Assembly: GCA_002502045.1 (NCBI GenBank)
Contig: DAPE01000004.1
Coordinates: forward strand, 1-64,000
Direction: 5' to 3'
Source: Candidatus Parvarchaeota archaeon UBA573
GTDB lineage: Archaea; Nanobdellota; Nanobdellia; Parvarchaeales; Parvarchaeaceae
Length of the DNA: 64,000 nucleotides
Shown in pieces: positions 32,997 through 42,282 of the stretch. Position numbers and translations under genes: made by a program. Numbering within the stretch: the first letter of the stretch is position 1; each line of letters begins with the position of its first letter. Under the pieces are notes generated by a model. It ran no database searches and had not been told where the DNA came from. It was given only the letters and a program-made list of their open reading frames with translations.

Positions 32997-33821
32997 TTAC
33001 AAGTTATCAGGATTTTTAAAAATGTATGAAAACCGCTCGTCTTTTCTAGCGAACTCTATAAAAGTTTCTACCCAGAACTCCTTTGAACCAATATCATATC
33101 TCTTACCGTCTATTTCGATGCCAAAAACATCCTGTTCCTTGCACATTAGATTAAGTGCATCTGTCAACTGGTATTCGTTATTTTTACCAGGTTTTATTTT
33201 GTCGATGAAGGCGAATATATCCGGTTGGAGTGCGTACGCAGCCGTAATAGCAAGATTACTTGGTGCTTCGGATATTTCAGGTTTTTCAACCATATTTTTT
33301 ATCAGATGCAATCCTTTCTCAATCTCATCGCCATTGACTATGCCGTAATGTTTAACCTTTTCTATTGGAACCTTCTCAAGACCTATTACTGTCGAGGATT
33401 TCCTATTGAATACGTCTATAATCTGTTGTGCAATCGTTTTTTCTTTATTTGATCCGTATATTGTATCTCCAGCTAAGACCATGAAAGGCTCATCATTTAC
33501 AAATTTCTTTGCGTATTTTACTGCGTCGGCCAAACCTTTTTGTTCACGCTGTCTGACAAAAAATATCTCTGGAAAATCCGGCATGGAATTAAATTTTAAA
33601 TCAAGTTCATTATAGTCAAAGTAATTTATTATAGACTCTTTTCCCTTTCCAACTATTACAAGTATCTGGTCTATACCAGCACTTAAAATCTCATCTACAA
33701 CATGATGTATGACAGGTTTATCTAGTATCGGCAGCATCTCCTTTGGCTGTGCTCTAGTTAAAGGGTACATTCTAGAGCCTAAACCTGCAGCAGGTATTAC
33801 TGCCTTTCTTATTTTAGCCAT
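32997..33821 (-). CDS. galU: UTP--glucose-1-phosphate uridylyltransferase
   Basis: 274 residues from ATG at 33821; a start at 33830 adds three. KAVIPAAGLGSRMYPLTRAQPKEMLP is the nucleotidyltransferase signature, written here as PAAGLGSRMYPLTRA with PKEMLPI following. FMVLAGDTIYG and GIVNGDEIEKGLHLI, VEKPEISEAPSNLA complete a GalU pattern. It makes UDP-glucose. It overlaps the end of ugd by eight bases and is last in the operon UXS-ugd-galU, giving the full route from glucose-1-phosphate to UDP-xylose. Confidence 0.9.
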   Translation of the reverse strand: MAKIRKAVIPAAGLGSRMYPLTRAQPKEMLPILDKPVIHHVVDEILSAGIDQILVIVGKGKESIINYFDYNELDLKFNSMPDFPEIFFVRQREQKGLADAVKYAKKFVNDEPFMVLAGDTIYGSNKEKTIAQQIIDVFNRKSSTVIGLEKVPIEKVKHYGIVNGDEIEKGLHLIKNMVEKPEISEAPSNLAITAAYALQPDIFAFIDKIKPGKNNEYQLTDALNLMCKEQDVFGIEIDGKRYDIGSKEFWVETFIEFARKDERFSYIFKNPDNL

Positions 33822-35031
33822 AGTATCCAACTATTTTTAGATTAGGATCACTATTTAAGCTTAACATCCTGCGCATATCTATAACGAATTTGTTCTTTAT
33901 GTTTAAATCCTTAAATTCTGGCCACTCTGTAGCTATTACTATCGCGTCTGAGTTATCAATGCATTCTTCTGAACTGCTAAATAAATTAATATTATCTAAT
34001 TTAACTTTAGCCATTGGATCATAAGCATTAACTTTAAATCCCTTACTAAGAAGACTTTCTACTAACTTTATTGACTGAGATTCTCTAGTATCATCTGTAT
34101 TTGCTTTAAATGTAAGCCCTAACACTCCGATTTTTGTAGTAGTCTCCACATCTTTAAACTTGTCTTCCAATAAACTAACTATTCTTAGAATTCTGCTTTT
34201 ATTGACACTTACCGCGCTTTCTATTATGGACAGACTTTCATTTAAATCCCTAGCAAATGAAATAAATGCCATTGTATCTTTTGGAAAACAGGAGCCCCCA
34301 AAGCCGATACCAACCTTTAAAAAATAAGGAGCTATTCTCTTATCTAACCCCATCCCTCTAGCAACAACTTCAACATCGCAGTTTGGAACCTTTTCACATA
34401 AATTAGCTATCTCATTTATATACGATACTTTAACAGCTAGGAAAGAATTACTTGCATATTTTATCATCTCTGCATTTTCATTTGTTGTTTCTATTATCGG
34501 TGATTTGGTAAACTCCCAGATCTTTTTAACTTTTTCTATGGCATTTTTGTTATTTCCGCCTATTACAACTCTGTCAGGCTTTAAAGTATCATCTATTGCA
34601 CTTCCTTCTTTAGTGAATTCAGGATTTGATACTATTATCATGCCAGTTTTTTGCATTAAATTACTCGCAGTTCCGGGTAAAACCGTGCTTTTAATTATTA
34701 CAATTGCATTTTTGTTTACTTTCTTTATATTTTCAACTACATCATCAACATACTTCAAATAGATTTTACCGTCTTTATTTGGAGTTGGGACTATGACAAA
34801 TATTAAATCTACTTCACTAAGCTTGTTATAATCTACTGAAAACTCTAATCTCTTTACATTCTTTACGAGCATTTCTTTTAGACCGGGTTCATATATCGGA
34901 GGCTCACCAGCAGAAAGTGCTTTTACTTTCGATTCGTCTATATCTACACCAATAACTTCATAACCTGCTTCTGCTAATGCTACCGAAGTCACTGACCCTA
35001 TATATCCAAGGCCAACTACTCCAATTTTCAT
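33814..35031 (-). CDS. ugd: UDP-glucose 6-dehydrogenase
   Basis: 405 residues. The Rossmann motif MKIGVVGLGYIGSVTSVALA, then IVPTPNKDGKIYLKYV, SNPEFTKEGSAIDDTL, the catalytic Cys in GFGGSCFPKDTMAF (about residue 254), and LTFKANTDDTRESQSI are all present. The enzyme oxidises UDP-glucose to UDP-glucuronate with two NAD+. It overlaps the upstream UXS gene by four bases (ATGA) and the downstream galU gene, so the three enzymes are translated together. Confidence 0.93.
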   Translation of the reverse strand: MKIGVVGLGYIGSVTSVALAEAGYEVIGVDIDESKVKALSAGEPPIYEPGLKEMLVKNVKRLEFSVDYNKLSEVDLIFVIVPTPNKDGKIYLKYVDDVVENIKKVNKNAIVIIKSTVLPGTASNLMQKTGMIIVSNPEFTKEGSAIDDTLKPDRVVIGGNNKNAIEKVKKIWEFTKSPIIETTNENAEMIKYASNSFLAVKVSYINEIANLCEKVPNCDVEVVARGMGLDKRIAPYFLKVGIGFGGSCFPKDTMAFISFARDLNESLSIIESAVSVNKSRILRIVSLLEDKFKDVETTTKIGVLGLTFKANTDDTRESQSIKLVESLLSKGFKVNAYDPMAKVKLDNINLFSSSEECIDNSDAIVIATEWPEFKDLNIKNKFVIDMRRMLSLNSDPNLKIVGYYG

Positions 35032-35960
35032 AAATTTTTCTTCTCCTTTAACCAGTTTATAGTATATTCTAAACCTCTATCTAAACTGATCTTTGGCTCC
35101 CACTTTAAGATTTTGCGTACCTGTGTAATATCTGCAGCCCTTCTTTTTGGGTCTTCTTCTCTACTTTGCAGATGCACTATTTTTGATCTGCTACTTGTCT
35201 TATTAATTATAAGTTCAGCTAATTCCAAGATACTTATTTCTCTGTAATTTCCTATGTTCAAAACCTTTCCTTTTGCCCTATTGTTCATTAAGAATTTCCA
35301 GGTAGCATCAACCCAATCACTTACATAAAGAAATGACCTGGTCTGTTTACCATCACCATGCACAGTTATTGATTTGTTTCGCAATGCCTGGTCTATAAAC
35401 CTAGGTATGACCCTGCCGTAAAAACCATCCTCTCTTATCCTTGGGCCATAAACATTAAATGGTCTTTGTATTCTTACATCCAAGCCGTATTGGCGCTCAT
35501 AAGCCTTTATAAGTGCCTCTGAAAAACGTTTACTTTCATCGTAACAGCTTCTAATCCCATTTGGATTAACATAGCCAAAGTAAGTTTCGGGTATTGGCAG
35601 AATCTTTGGGTCGCCGTATACTTCTGAAGTTGAAGTATACATAAAAGTAGCTCCACTTTTCCTAGCTATCTCTAGCATATTTCTAGTGCCTATGTCATTT
35701 GAATCAATTGTAGATAAAGGATTTTTTATGTAATCCTCAGGGCTTGGTCTTGCGGCCAAATGAATTACAAAATCAAATCTGGTATTCGTATTAAATTTTT
35801 CAATAGGTTTTTTCACAAATGTCGCTTCTTTTGGAACCTGCCTTTCCTTTGAAGTAGACAAATTATCAACAACTGTAACTTCAAAATCATTATCTAAGGC
35901 CTTCTCACATAGATAACTCCCTAAAAATCCATTGCCTCCAGATATTAACATTTTTGACAT
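35028..35960 (-). CDS. uxs: UDP-glucuronate decarboxylase (UDP-xylose synthase)
   Basis: 310 residues. The SDR start is MLISGGNGFLGSYLCEKAL. TSTSEVYGDP and SCYDESKRFSEAL give the Tyr-x-x-x-Lys in the RSCYDESKR context that marks UXS rather than RmlB or GalE. NVYGPRIREDGFYGRVIPRF and DGKQTRSFLYVSDWVD are typical UXS motifs. It decarboxylates UDP-glucuronate to UDP-xylose. TATA-like TTTATATTA about 27-35 bases upstream suggests a leaderless operon promoter. The next gene downstream, ugd, starts inside its stop. Confidence 0.87.
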   Translation of the reverse strand: MSKMLISGGNGFLGSYLCEKALDNDFEVTVVDNLSTSKERQVPKEATFVKKPIEKFNTNTRFDFVIHLAARPSPEDYIKNPLSTIDSNDIGTRNMLEIARKSGATFMYTSTSEVYGDPKILPIPETYFGYVNPNGIRSCYDESKRFSEALIKAYERQYGLDVRIQRPFNVYGPRIREDGFYGRVIPRFIDQALRNKSITVHGDGKQTRSFLYVSDWVDATWKFLMNNRAKGKVLNIGNYREISILELAELIINKTSSRSKIVHLQSREEDPKRRAADITQVRKILKWEPKISLDRGLEYTINWLKEKKNL

Positions 35961-36022
35961 ATTATATACACTAATGTAATTAATATAAATAGTTATATAA
36001 ATAATTAAAATTATTTCTACTC

Positions 36023-37009
36023 ATGAAAGCGAAGATAATTGGAATCTTAGCAGGTAAAAATCTATTTTCACAAGGTTACCCATTTTTGGAAGCAATTTAT
36101 TCTTTTTTAAATTGGGGTGATGAATTATATATATCAGATGGATATTCAAATGATGAAACTTATAAGATATTAAAAAGACTTTCTAAGAATAAAAGAATAC
36201 ATGTGTATAAATACAAATGGCCACAATTAAATAATGGAAGAGCAATAGCAGCTGCATATAATAATCTAATATTTACGGCAAAACGTAGAACCAATAAAAG
36301 TGATTATATTTTTCAATTACAAGCAAACGAAATTGTACATGAATCAGAATACACTAGATTAAGGTCTTTGCCTGAAGAATATCCAAAAACAAAATTATTT
36401 ATATTTCCTTATAACATTTTATGTTGGAAATTTATATTAGGTTATGACTGGCGATTTAGATTTGCTAAAGCTAATCAAGACATAAAGTCATTTGGTGATG
36501 GCGCATTTATAGAGACTGTTAATGAAGTAACATTAAGAGATGCCTTAAAAGATAGCTTAAAAAGTATATATAAATTAATAAAAACCGGACAATATTACTC
36601 TAGACTTTTTAATATTGCCGCAAATGTAAGCAAAAGAAAACACCCTGCATTGTATAAAGCATATCCCCTTTACCCTCCTATCTTCAGGTACTCATTTATC
36701 TTTCCAAAAAATATAGAAATGAAATTCTCGGGTCATAAAAACTTGTGGGGTAAAAATGGTTACAATGGGATAAAATTCGACGACATAATAAAACATTTCC
36801 TCAACAAAGAGGGGGTAGAAACTGCCTATTTGGAATTCATTAAAAATCTTAATCTTCACAATGATAATACTAATTACAATGACATAATTAAAAGAACTAA
36901 ATTAGAAAACCTTAATCACCCAAGTATAATGAAAAATATAATTAACTTATATGAATATAAAATGCGTGAGAGTGTAATTCAGGAGATACTTAAAAACACC
37001 AGTATATAA
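36023..37009 (+). CDS. GT2-like glycosyltransferase, AT-rich
   Basis: 328 residues. ELYISDGYSNDETYKILKRL is the GT-A nucleotide-binding start, and FQLQANEIVHESEY sits where the DxD is expected, with QANEI in place of a standard DxD. The remainder has basic and aromatic residues but no membrane span. It is probably a family-2-like transferase, perhaps with a divergent metal site. Codon use is clearly more AT-rich than in the flanking nucleotide-sugar genes, suggesting separate acquisition. The sugar and acceptor are unknown. Confidence 0.6.
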   Translation: MKAKIIGILAGKNLFSQGYPFLEAIYSFLNWGDELYISDGYSNDETYKILKRLSKNKRIHVYKYKWPQLNNGRAIAAAYNNLIFTAKRRTNKSDYIFQLQANEIVHESEYTRLRSLPEEYPKTKLFIFPYNILCWKFILGYDWRFRFAKANQDIKSFGDGAFIETVNEVTLRDALKDSLKSIYKLIKTGQYYSRLFNIAANVSKRKHPALYKAYPLYPPIFRYSFIFPKNIEMKFSGHKNLWGKNGYNGIKFDDIIKHFLNKEGVETAYLEFIKNLNLHNDNTNYNDIIKRTKLENLNHPSIMKNIINLYEYKMRESVIQEILKNTSI

Positions 37010-37017
37010 ATTATAAC

Positions 37018-37923
37018 CTAGATAATTTTAGTTGCAAAATCCATTTTTATCAAAGAATTTATATATATGTCATTTATAATTCCCCTAGCATTTCTAGCGT
37101 TACTTAACCCTAAAGACTTTCCGATGTAACTATAAACATTAAAATCAATCTTTGTTGTTTCTGTTTTGTTTTTAAATAGAATGTAACTCAAGTATATATC
37201 CTCTTCTGAATTTATGAAATTTTCGTCAAAAACCTTCTCTTTTTTGCGTATAAAATTAGCATTAAAAATAGAGAAATCACCAACAGAATAAAAACTTACC
37301 AATGGTTTAAACAATAAATTTGAAACAAATTTTTTATTTAAGTTCCTTATGAATATATTCGCGGAATATTTTTTATAAATATTATATCTTTCATTTTTAA
37401 ACTTATTAAGCTTGTAATATAACCCTAAAAAAATTGTAGGCGAACAAAATGAAACTTTACTTGAATGATAAACTGAGCCGTTTATCCATATAACATTATA
37501 ATTATTACCATTAATTTTTTCTATACCATCTTTAAGTTTTAAAATGCCATCTGTTTTATAAACATCATCATTCGACAGAACAACCCACTTTGGATTGTAA
37601 TTTAAGGCATGCTTTAAGCCGTAATTACAGCTCCTTGCATAGTTAAAGAATGGACCATTGCTTTCTACGAATATAATTTGCTGGCCCTTGAATATGTTGT
37701 TTGCACAGTTCTTTGCAAGCTCTCCTTCGTGATTTGCAGTGGGTATGACAACAACTATGTCTTTATCACCTTCCACTTCATATATTTTCATTGGGGCGCT
37801 TGGCCTGTTCTTCATCCATTCTATCAGCTGTTCTGCTGTATCAAAATGATCATAGAATTTTATCACGTCTTCTACGTTCTTGCTTGTAAACAATCTATTA
37901 AGTTCATCTAATTCCTCTGACAT
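37018..37923 (-). CDS. GT2-like glycosyltransferase, mosaic base composition
   Basis: 301 residues. KDIVVVIPTANHEGELAKNC starts the GT-A domain, VVLSNDDVYKTDGILKL carries a DD metal motif near residue 120, and FINSEEDIYLSYIL supplies a later acidic pair (EED). The first 100 residues use ordinary codons, while the rest is strongly AT-rich like the neighbour at 36023, so the gene may be a recombinant. It converges on that neighbour with eight bases between stops. The acceptor is unknown. Confidence 0.7.
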   Translation of the reverse strand: MSEELDELNRLFTSKNVEDVIKFYDHFDTAEQLIEWMKNRPSAPMKIYEVEGDKDIVVVIPTANHEGELAKNCANNIFKGQQIIFVESNGPFFNYARSCNYGLKHALNYNPKWVVLSNDDVYKTDGILKLKDGIEKINGNNYNVIWINGSVYHSSKVSFCSPTIFLGLYYKLNKFKNERYNIYKKYSANIFIRNLNKKFVSNLLFKPLVSFYSVGDFSIFNANFIRKKEKVFDENFINSEEDIYLSYILFKNKTETTKIDFNVYSYIGKSLGLSNARNARGIINDIYINSLIKMDFATKII

Positions 37924-37972
37924 AGATTAAAAGATATATTATTTATTTAAGTATTTAAACATAAAATATTAA

Positions 37973-38527
37973 ATGGCATTTGAATTCAAAAGATTAGAAA
38001 TACCTGATGTTATTCTTATAACTCCAAAGGCATTTTCGGATGAGAGGGGCTTTTTCATGGAAAGTTATAAAGAATCGGAATTCAAAGCAAACGGCATAAA
38101 TTTTGAATTCAAGCAGGATAACCACTCAAAATCCTCAAAAAATGTGCTTAGAGGTTTGCATTATCAATTGGAGCCTTACGCTCAGGGCAAACTTGTAAGA
38201 GCCATCACTGGAAAGATATTTGATGTAGCCGTTGACATACGAAAAGGTTCTCCAACATTTGGAAAGTGGGTCTCTGCTGAACTATCAGAAGATAACAAGA
38301 AAATGCTTTGGATTCCGCCCGGATTTGCACATGGTTTTTTATCACTTGAAGACAACACAAACGTATTATACAAATCTACAAATGAGTACAACAAGGAAAG
38401 TGAACGTGGCATATCGTGGAATGACTCTGAAATAGGCATAAAATGGCCCTTTGATAATCCATTATTATCAGATAAAGACAAGAAGCACCCTGTTTTAAAG
38501 GACGCAGACATAAATTTTAATTATTAA
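37973..38527 (+). CDS. rfbC: dTDP-4-dehydrorhamnose 3,5-epimerase
   Basis: 184 residues, cupin fold. FSDERGFFMESYKESEF, QDNHSKSSKNVLRGLHYQ (catalytic His), IFDVAVDIRKGSPTFGKW and WIPPGFAHGFLSLED are the RmlC signature. It epimerises C3 and C5 of dTDP-4-keto-6-deoxyglucose. It starts a plus-strand run rfbC-rfbB-rfbD with gaps of 23 and 1 bases, followed by convergent rfbA, giving the complete dTDP-L-rhamnose pathway. Confidence 0.95.
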   Translation: MAFEFKRLEIPDVILITPKAFSDERGFFMESYKESEFKANGINFEFKQDNHSKSSKNVLRGLHYQLEPYAQGKLVRAITGKIFDVAVDIRKGSPTFGKWVSAELSEDNKKMLWIPPGFAHGFLSLEDNTNVLYKSTNEYNKESERGISWNDSEIGIKWPFDNPLLSDKDKKHPVLKDADINFNY

Positions 38528-38550
38528 TTCAATAAATTACAGGATATTCT

Positions 38551-39516
38551 ATGAAACTAATCGTTACTGGCGGATACGGATTTATAGGCTCTAACTTCAT
38601 CCTTTACTGGCTAAAAAAGCACAGAAAAGATGAAATAATTAATGTAGACAAGCTAACTTATGCTGCAGATCCTGACAATCTAAAAGACTTAAGTCAAAAT
38701 GCAAAATACACATTTATAAACGGTGATATAGCAGATAAGGAATTCGTAGAAAGAACGTTTAAGGATGCCGATGCAATAATAAACTTTGCAGCTGAATCGC
38801 ACGTTGATAATTCCATAAAGAACTCCAGCTTGTTTATATCCTCTAATATTGTGGGTGTACACAACATACTTGAAACCGTCCGTAAAACGGGCATACGTTT
38901 CCACCAGATATCAACAGATGAAGTTTATGGCTCTTTGTCTTTGAACTCAAAGGAAAAATTCAATGAAAATTCAAAATATAATCCAAGGAATCCTTACTCT
39001 GCTACAAAAGCGGCTGCTGATTTTTTAGTTAGAGCATATTACAACACCTATAAATTGCCTGTAACTATATCTAACTGCAGCAACAACTATGGGATTAACC
39101 AGCATCCTGAAAAATTAATACCAAAAACACTACTCAATGCCTATTTAGATGAGAGTATACCAGTTTACGGTAATGGCAAACAGATAAGAGACTGGATTTT
39201 CGTTGAAGACCATTGCTCTGCTATAGAACTAATAATACAAAAAGGAGTATATGGAGAAACTTATCTAATTGGTGAAAACGGAGAAAAAAGAAACATTGAT
39301 GTTATAAGAACGATACTAAAAACGATGAAAAAGCCGGATTCACTGATAAAATTTGTAGAGGACAGGCCAGGACACGACGTTAGGTATGCCATAGATTCTA
39401 GAAAAATTCAAAAGGAATTGAAGTGGAAACCTAAATTTTCGTTTGAAAAAGGGATAAAAATTACTATAGAGCACTACCTAAAAAACAAGGAAAGATACTT
39501 AAAAAAGATGAGTTAA
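38551..39516 (+). CDS. rfbB: dTDP-glucose 4,6-dehydratase
   Basis: 321 residues. VTGGYGFIGSNFILYWLKK is the NAD motif. FAAESHVDNSI, QISTDEVYGSLSL (Thr-Asp-Glu active site) and YSATKAAADFLV (YxxxK) with NCSNNYGINQHPEKLIP are diagnostic of RmlB. DWIFVEDHCSAIE and EDRPGHDVRYAID follow. It converts dTDP-glucose to dTDP-4-keto-6-deoxyglucose. It lies between rfbC and rfbD in one operon. Confidence 0.96.
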   Translation: MKLIVTGGYGFIGSNFILYWLKKHRKDEIINVDKLTYAADPDNLKDLSQNAKYTFINGDIADKEFVERTFKDADAIINFAAESHVDNSIKNSSLFISSNIVGVHNILETVRKTGIRFHQISTDEVYGSLSLNSKEKFNENSKYNPRNPYSATKAAADFLVRAYYNTYKLPVTISNCSNNYGINQHPEKLIPKTLLNAYLDESIPVYGNGKQIRDWIFVEDHCSAIELIIQKGVYGETYLIGENGEKRNIDVIRTILKTMKKPDSLIKFVEDRPGHDVRYAIDSRKIQKELKWKPKFSFEKGIKITIEHYLKNKERYLKKMS

Positions 39517-39517
39517 A

Positions 39518-40366
39518 ATGAAAACTTTAGTTCTGGGTGGAAGTGGTTTTATAGGTTATTACCTAGCTAAATATTTCAATGCTACCTCTGCATCTGCTCA
39601 TCAGAAAGAAGGCTACATAAAGCTTGACATAACCGATAAAGAGGAAGTTTCTGAAGTATTAAATAAAATTAAGCCGGAGCTTATAATAAATTCTACTGCA
39701 ATTGCAGACGTTGACCTTTGCGAGAAGGAAAAGGAAACAGCTATGCTTGTCAACGGCTATGCTGTTGAATGGCTTTCTTCTCTATCAAAAGAGATAGGAG
39801 CAGAATTTGTCCAGATTTCTACGGATTATGTATTTGACGGCTTTACTGGAAACTACAAGGAAGAGGATAATCCAAATCCAATAAATGAATACGGCAAAAG
39901 TAAATTAATTGGTGAAGAGAATGCGCTGAAAAATGATGCAATTGTATTAAGAATAGAGATGCCTTATGGTATTAACGTTGCAAAAAACAAGAATGTGTTC
40001 TTTGAATCTGTAATAAATAACCTCAAAGAGGGAAAAACTGTAAATGCAGCTGTAGACCAGATAATCTCTCCGACCTTTGTTGAGGATATACCAAAAGCAG
40101 TAGAAGTGTTAGTTAAAAAAGGAGCTAACGGTATATTTCATCTGGCTTCAAAAGAGCACTTTAGCAGGTTTGAATTCGTAAACATTATAGCAGATGTTTT
40201 CAATTTTGACAAAACTATTATAAAGCCTGTGAAATTAGCAGACTTTAAAATGCTGGCTAAAAGGCCGAAAAATACTTTTCTGAACATCGATAAAATCTCC
40301 AAATTCTATGAGATAAAGCCGCTTAAAGAAAACCTGGAAAAAATAAAGAACGAGATAACTATTTAG
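39518..40366 (+). CDS. rfbD: dTDP-4-dehydrorhamnose reductase
   Basis: 282 residues. LVLGGSGFIGYYLAKYF, LDITDKEEV, NSTAIADVDLCEKEKETA, VQISTDYVFDGFTGNY and NEYGKSKLIGE match the RmlD pattern of this SDR family. It reduces dTDP-4-keto-L-rhamnose to dTDP-L-rhamnose with NADPH or NADH. It starts one base after the rfbB stop. Its last eight bases overlap the 3' end of rfbA on the opposite strand. Confidence 0.92.
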   Translation: MKTLVLGGSGFIGYYLAKYFNATSASAHQKEGYIKLDITDKEEVSEVLNKIKPELIINSTAIADVDLCEKEKETAMLVNGYAVEWLSSLSKEIGAEFVQISTDYVFDGFTGNYKEEDNPNPINEYGKSKLIGEENALKNDAIVLRIEMPYGINVAKNKNVFFESVINNLKEGKTVNAAVDQIISPTFVEDIPKAVEVLVKKGANGIFHLASKEHFSRFEFVNIIADVFNFDKTIIKPVKLADFKMLAKRPKNTFLNIDKISKFYEIKPLKENLEKIKNEITI

Positions 40367-41078
40367 TTTTGTTTAATCTTTCCCTTAGTATGTTCGATGC
40401 CTCCAGTAGGCTTTCGAATGTGCCGGCGTCCAGCCAAGGCTCCTTTAGGAAAGAGTGAGATAATTTTCCCTCTTCAAGATACATGTTATTAACGTCTGTT
40501 ATTTCAAGCTCTCCTCTTGCAGACGGCTTTAATCTGCTAATTTTGTCAAATACTGTATTATCATACTGATAAATTCCCGTAACGGCATAATTTGACTTAG
40601 GCTCTTTGGGTTTCTCTTCTATTCTCTTTATTCTTTGGTTCTCATCAAATTCTGGTACGCCGAAACGCTGCGGATCCTTGACTTCTTTTAGAAATATTCT
40701 TGCACCAGAAGTAAAATTACTTACGTGCTCAGAAATATCATCTAGTATTATATTGTCTCCTAAGATTACTGTTACGTTATCATCGTTAACAAATCCCTTA
40801 ACCAATGACAAAGCATGTGCTATCCCTCCGGCTTCATCCTGCAAAGTATAATGAAATCTTGCTCCAAATTCCTTTCCTGAACCCAAAAGATTCATAAAGT
40901 TTCCTGCATTTTCCTTTCCTGTAACTATTATAATATCCTTTATTCCTGCCGAAACCAATCTTTCTATTGGATAATATATCATCGGCTTGTTGTAAACCGG
41001 CAGTAAATGCTTGTTTGTAACCTTTGTCAATGGATACAGTCTAGTACCATTACCACCTGCAAGAATCACTCCTTTCAT
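40359..41078 (-). CDS. rfbA: Glucose-1-phosphate thymidylyltransferase
   Basis: 239 residues, shorter than bacterial RmlA (about 290) but typical of the archaeal short form. KGVILAGGNGTRLYPLT, NKHLLPVYNKPMIYYP, VILGDNIILDD and RIEEKPKEPKSNYAVTGIYQ show the nucleotidyltransferase fold. It makes dTDP-glucose, the first step of rhamnose supply. It faces the rfbCBD operon, so its expression is separate even though the pathway is shared. Confidence 0.92.
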   Translation of the reverse strand: MKGVILAGGNGTRLYPLTKVTNKHLLPVYNKPMIYYPIERLVSAGIKDIIIVTGKENAGNFMNLLGSGKEFGARFHYTLQDEAGGIAHALSLVKGFVNDDNVTVILGDNIILDDISEHVSNFTSGARIFLKEVKDPQRFGVPEFDENQRIKRIEEKPKEPKSNYAVTGIYQYDNTVFDKISRLKPSARGELEITDVNNMYLEEGKLSHSFLKEPWLDAGTFESLLEASNILRERLNKTK

Positions 41079-41147
41079 CTTATATTTAAGAAAATATCAG
41101 CTTTATAAGCTTAATATTACTTAGATTTAATAAATAAACATTAAATT

Positions 41148-41943
41148 ATGGACTTCAAAACCCCAGTTGCAAGAAGAGTAGATTTGTACAGAAATCGCAA
41201 AAACGCTGGTATTCAATTAAAAGAGCTTTTAGCTTATGACACAATAATGCTATTACGAAAAGAGGAAAGAAAAAAACTAGGACGAAAGCTTTCTACAAGT
41301 CTTGGCAGGTACTATGCAAAAGAGAAGTATGGATTAAAATTTACTGAAAACAGCGATGTTTCCGAGGTATTTATAGACGATATCTACTCTATTTATGAGG
41401 ATTTTATTCCAAAGCCAAAACAGACTGTAATCGATATTGGAGCACAGTACGGAGATTATGCAATCCTTTGCAGCAAAATTTACAAAGCTAAGGTTTATAC
41501 CTTCGAACCATTACCACAGAACTTCAAAGAAATTTTGAAAAATATAAAACTAAACGGATTAAAAAAGACTCAATAAAAGCATTTAATGTAGCTTTAGGAA
41601 ATGCAAACAAAACTGCAATGTTAAGTTACGGCGGTGAAATGGCCAACAATAGTAATAAAGGAGAAAAATAAAGACAACGTTCAGAACACTTGACAGCTAT
41701 AAGCTTAAAGCAGATCTTTTAAAAATAGACGTAGAAGGCTTTGAAATAGAAGTTTTAGAGGGAACTATTAAAACAATTAAAAAATACCATCCAAAGATAA
41801 TAATAGAAACGCATAGCAGGGCATTAGAAAAGCAGACAAAGGAATTCCTTTCAAGACTAAACTATAATTTAAAGCATGAAGGCCGCTCAGTCTATAATGT
41901 AAATAAGGAATTTGACAAGGTAACTAATTTGTTTTTTGAATAA
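41148..41943 (+). pseudogene. FkbM-family methyltransferase, interrupted by two frameshifts
   Basis: Three reading frames join into one FkbM-type methyltransferase. The first (41148-41576) has TVIDIGAQYGDYAILCSKIY and YTFEPLPQNF, the SAM-binding region. The second (about 41570-41671) reads IKAFNVALGNANKTAML. The third (about 41671-41943) has LDSYKLKADLLKIDVEGFE and ends at TAA 41941. Both shifts (near 41570 and 41666) lie at A-rich runs and shift the frame the same way, so the gene is dead unless these are sequencing errors. FkbM enzymes methylate sugar hydroxyls, which fits the island. Confidence 0.8.
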
Positions 41944-42282
41944 TTTTAATTGTTTACTTAACTGCTTATTATGATAAGATTTCTGTTCCATGGATATTTA
42001 CAGTTTCACTACTAATCATAGGCACAAAATTCAACTATTTCTATGATTTGAGCATAAATAACAAGATACATCCTAACAGTCATGAATTTAGAAAAACCGC
42101 GTTTCCTATTTCGCTATGTCATCGAACTTATCAAAAATGATAAGTTTAGATACATATTGTAACAATCTATAAAATTATTTATTGTTAACAAGGTGTGGTC
42201 ATAAGCTATTTATTATAAAAAGATATACCGTATAGTTTTAAAACTACAAAGTTATTTATGTATAAAATTATTATACATAGAT
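41944..42282 (+). other. Gene-poor stretch with a membrane-protein-like fragment and hairpin
   Basis: No intact gene. An open stretch without start (about 41943-42142) translates to a hydrophobic segment (KISVPWIFTVSLLIIGTKFN) and could be a remnant. AACTTATCA/TGATAAGTT (42125-42146) form a perfect nine-pair hairpin with loop AAAA at its end. TATA-like elements for the next gene occur at about 42256-42270. Confidence 0.35.

Noticed and set aside
28337..41943. Polysaccharide island integrated at tRNA-Ser as a mobile island
   Set aside because: The island lies on the 5' side of the tRNA, whereas integrases usually use the 3' end, and I see no integrase and no repeated tRNA end at the far side.
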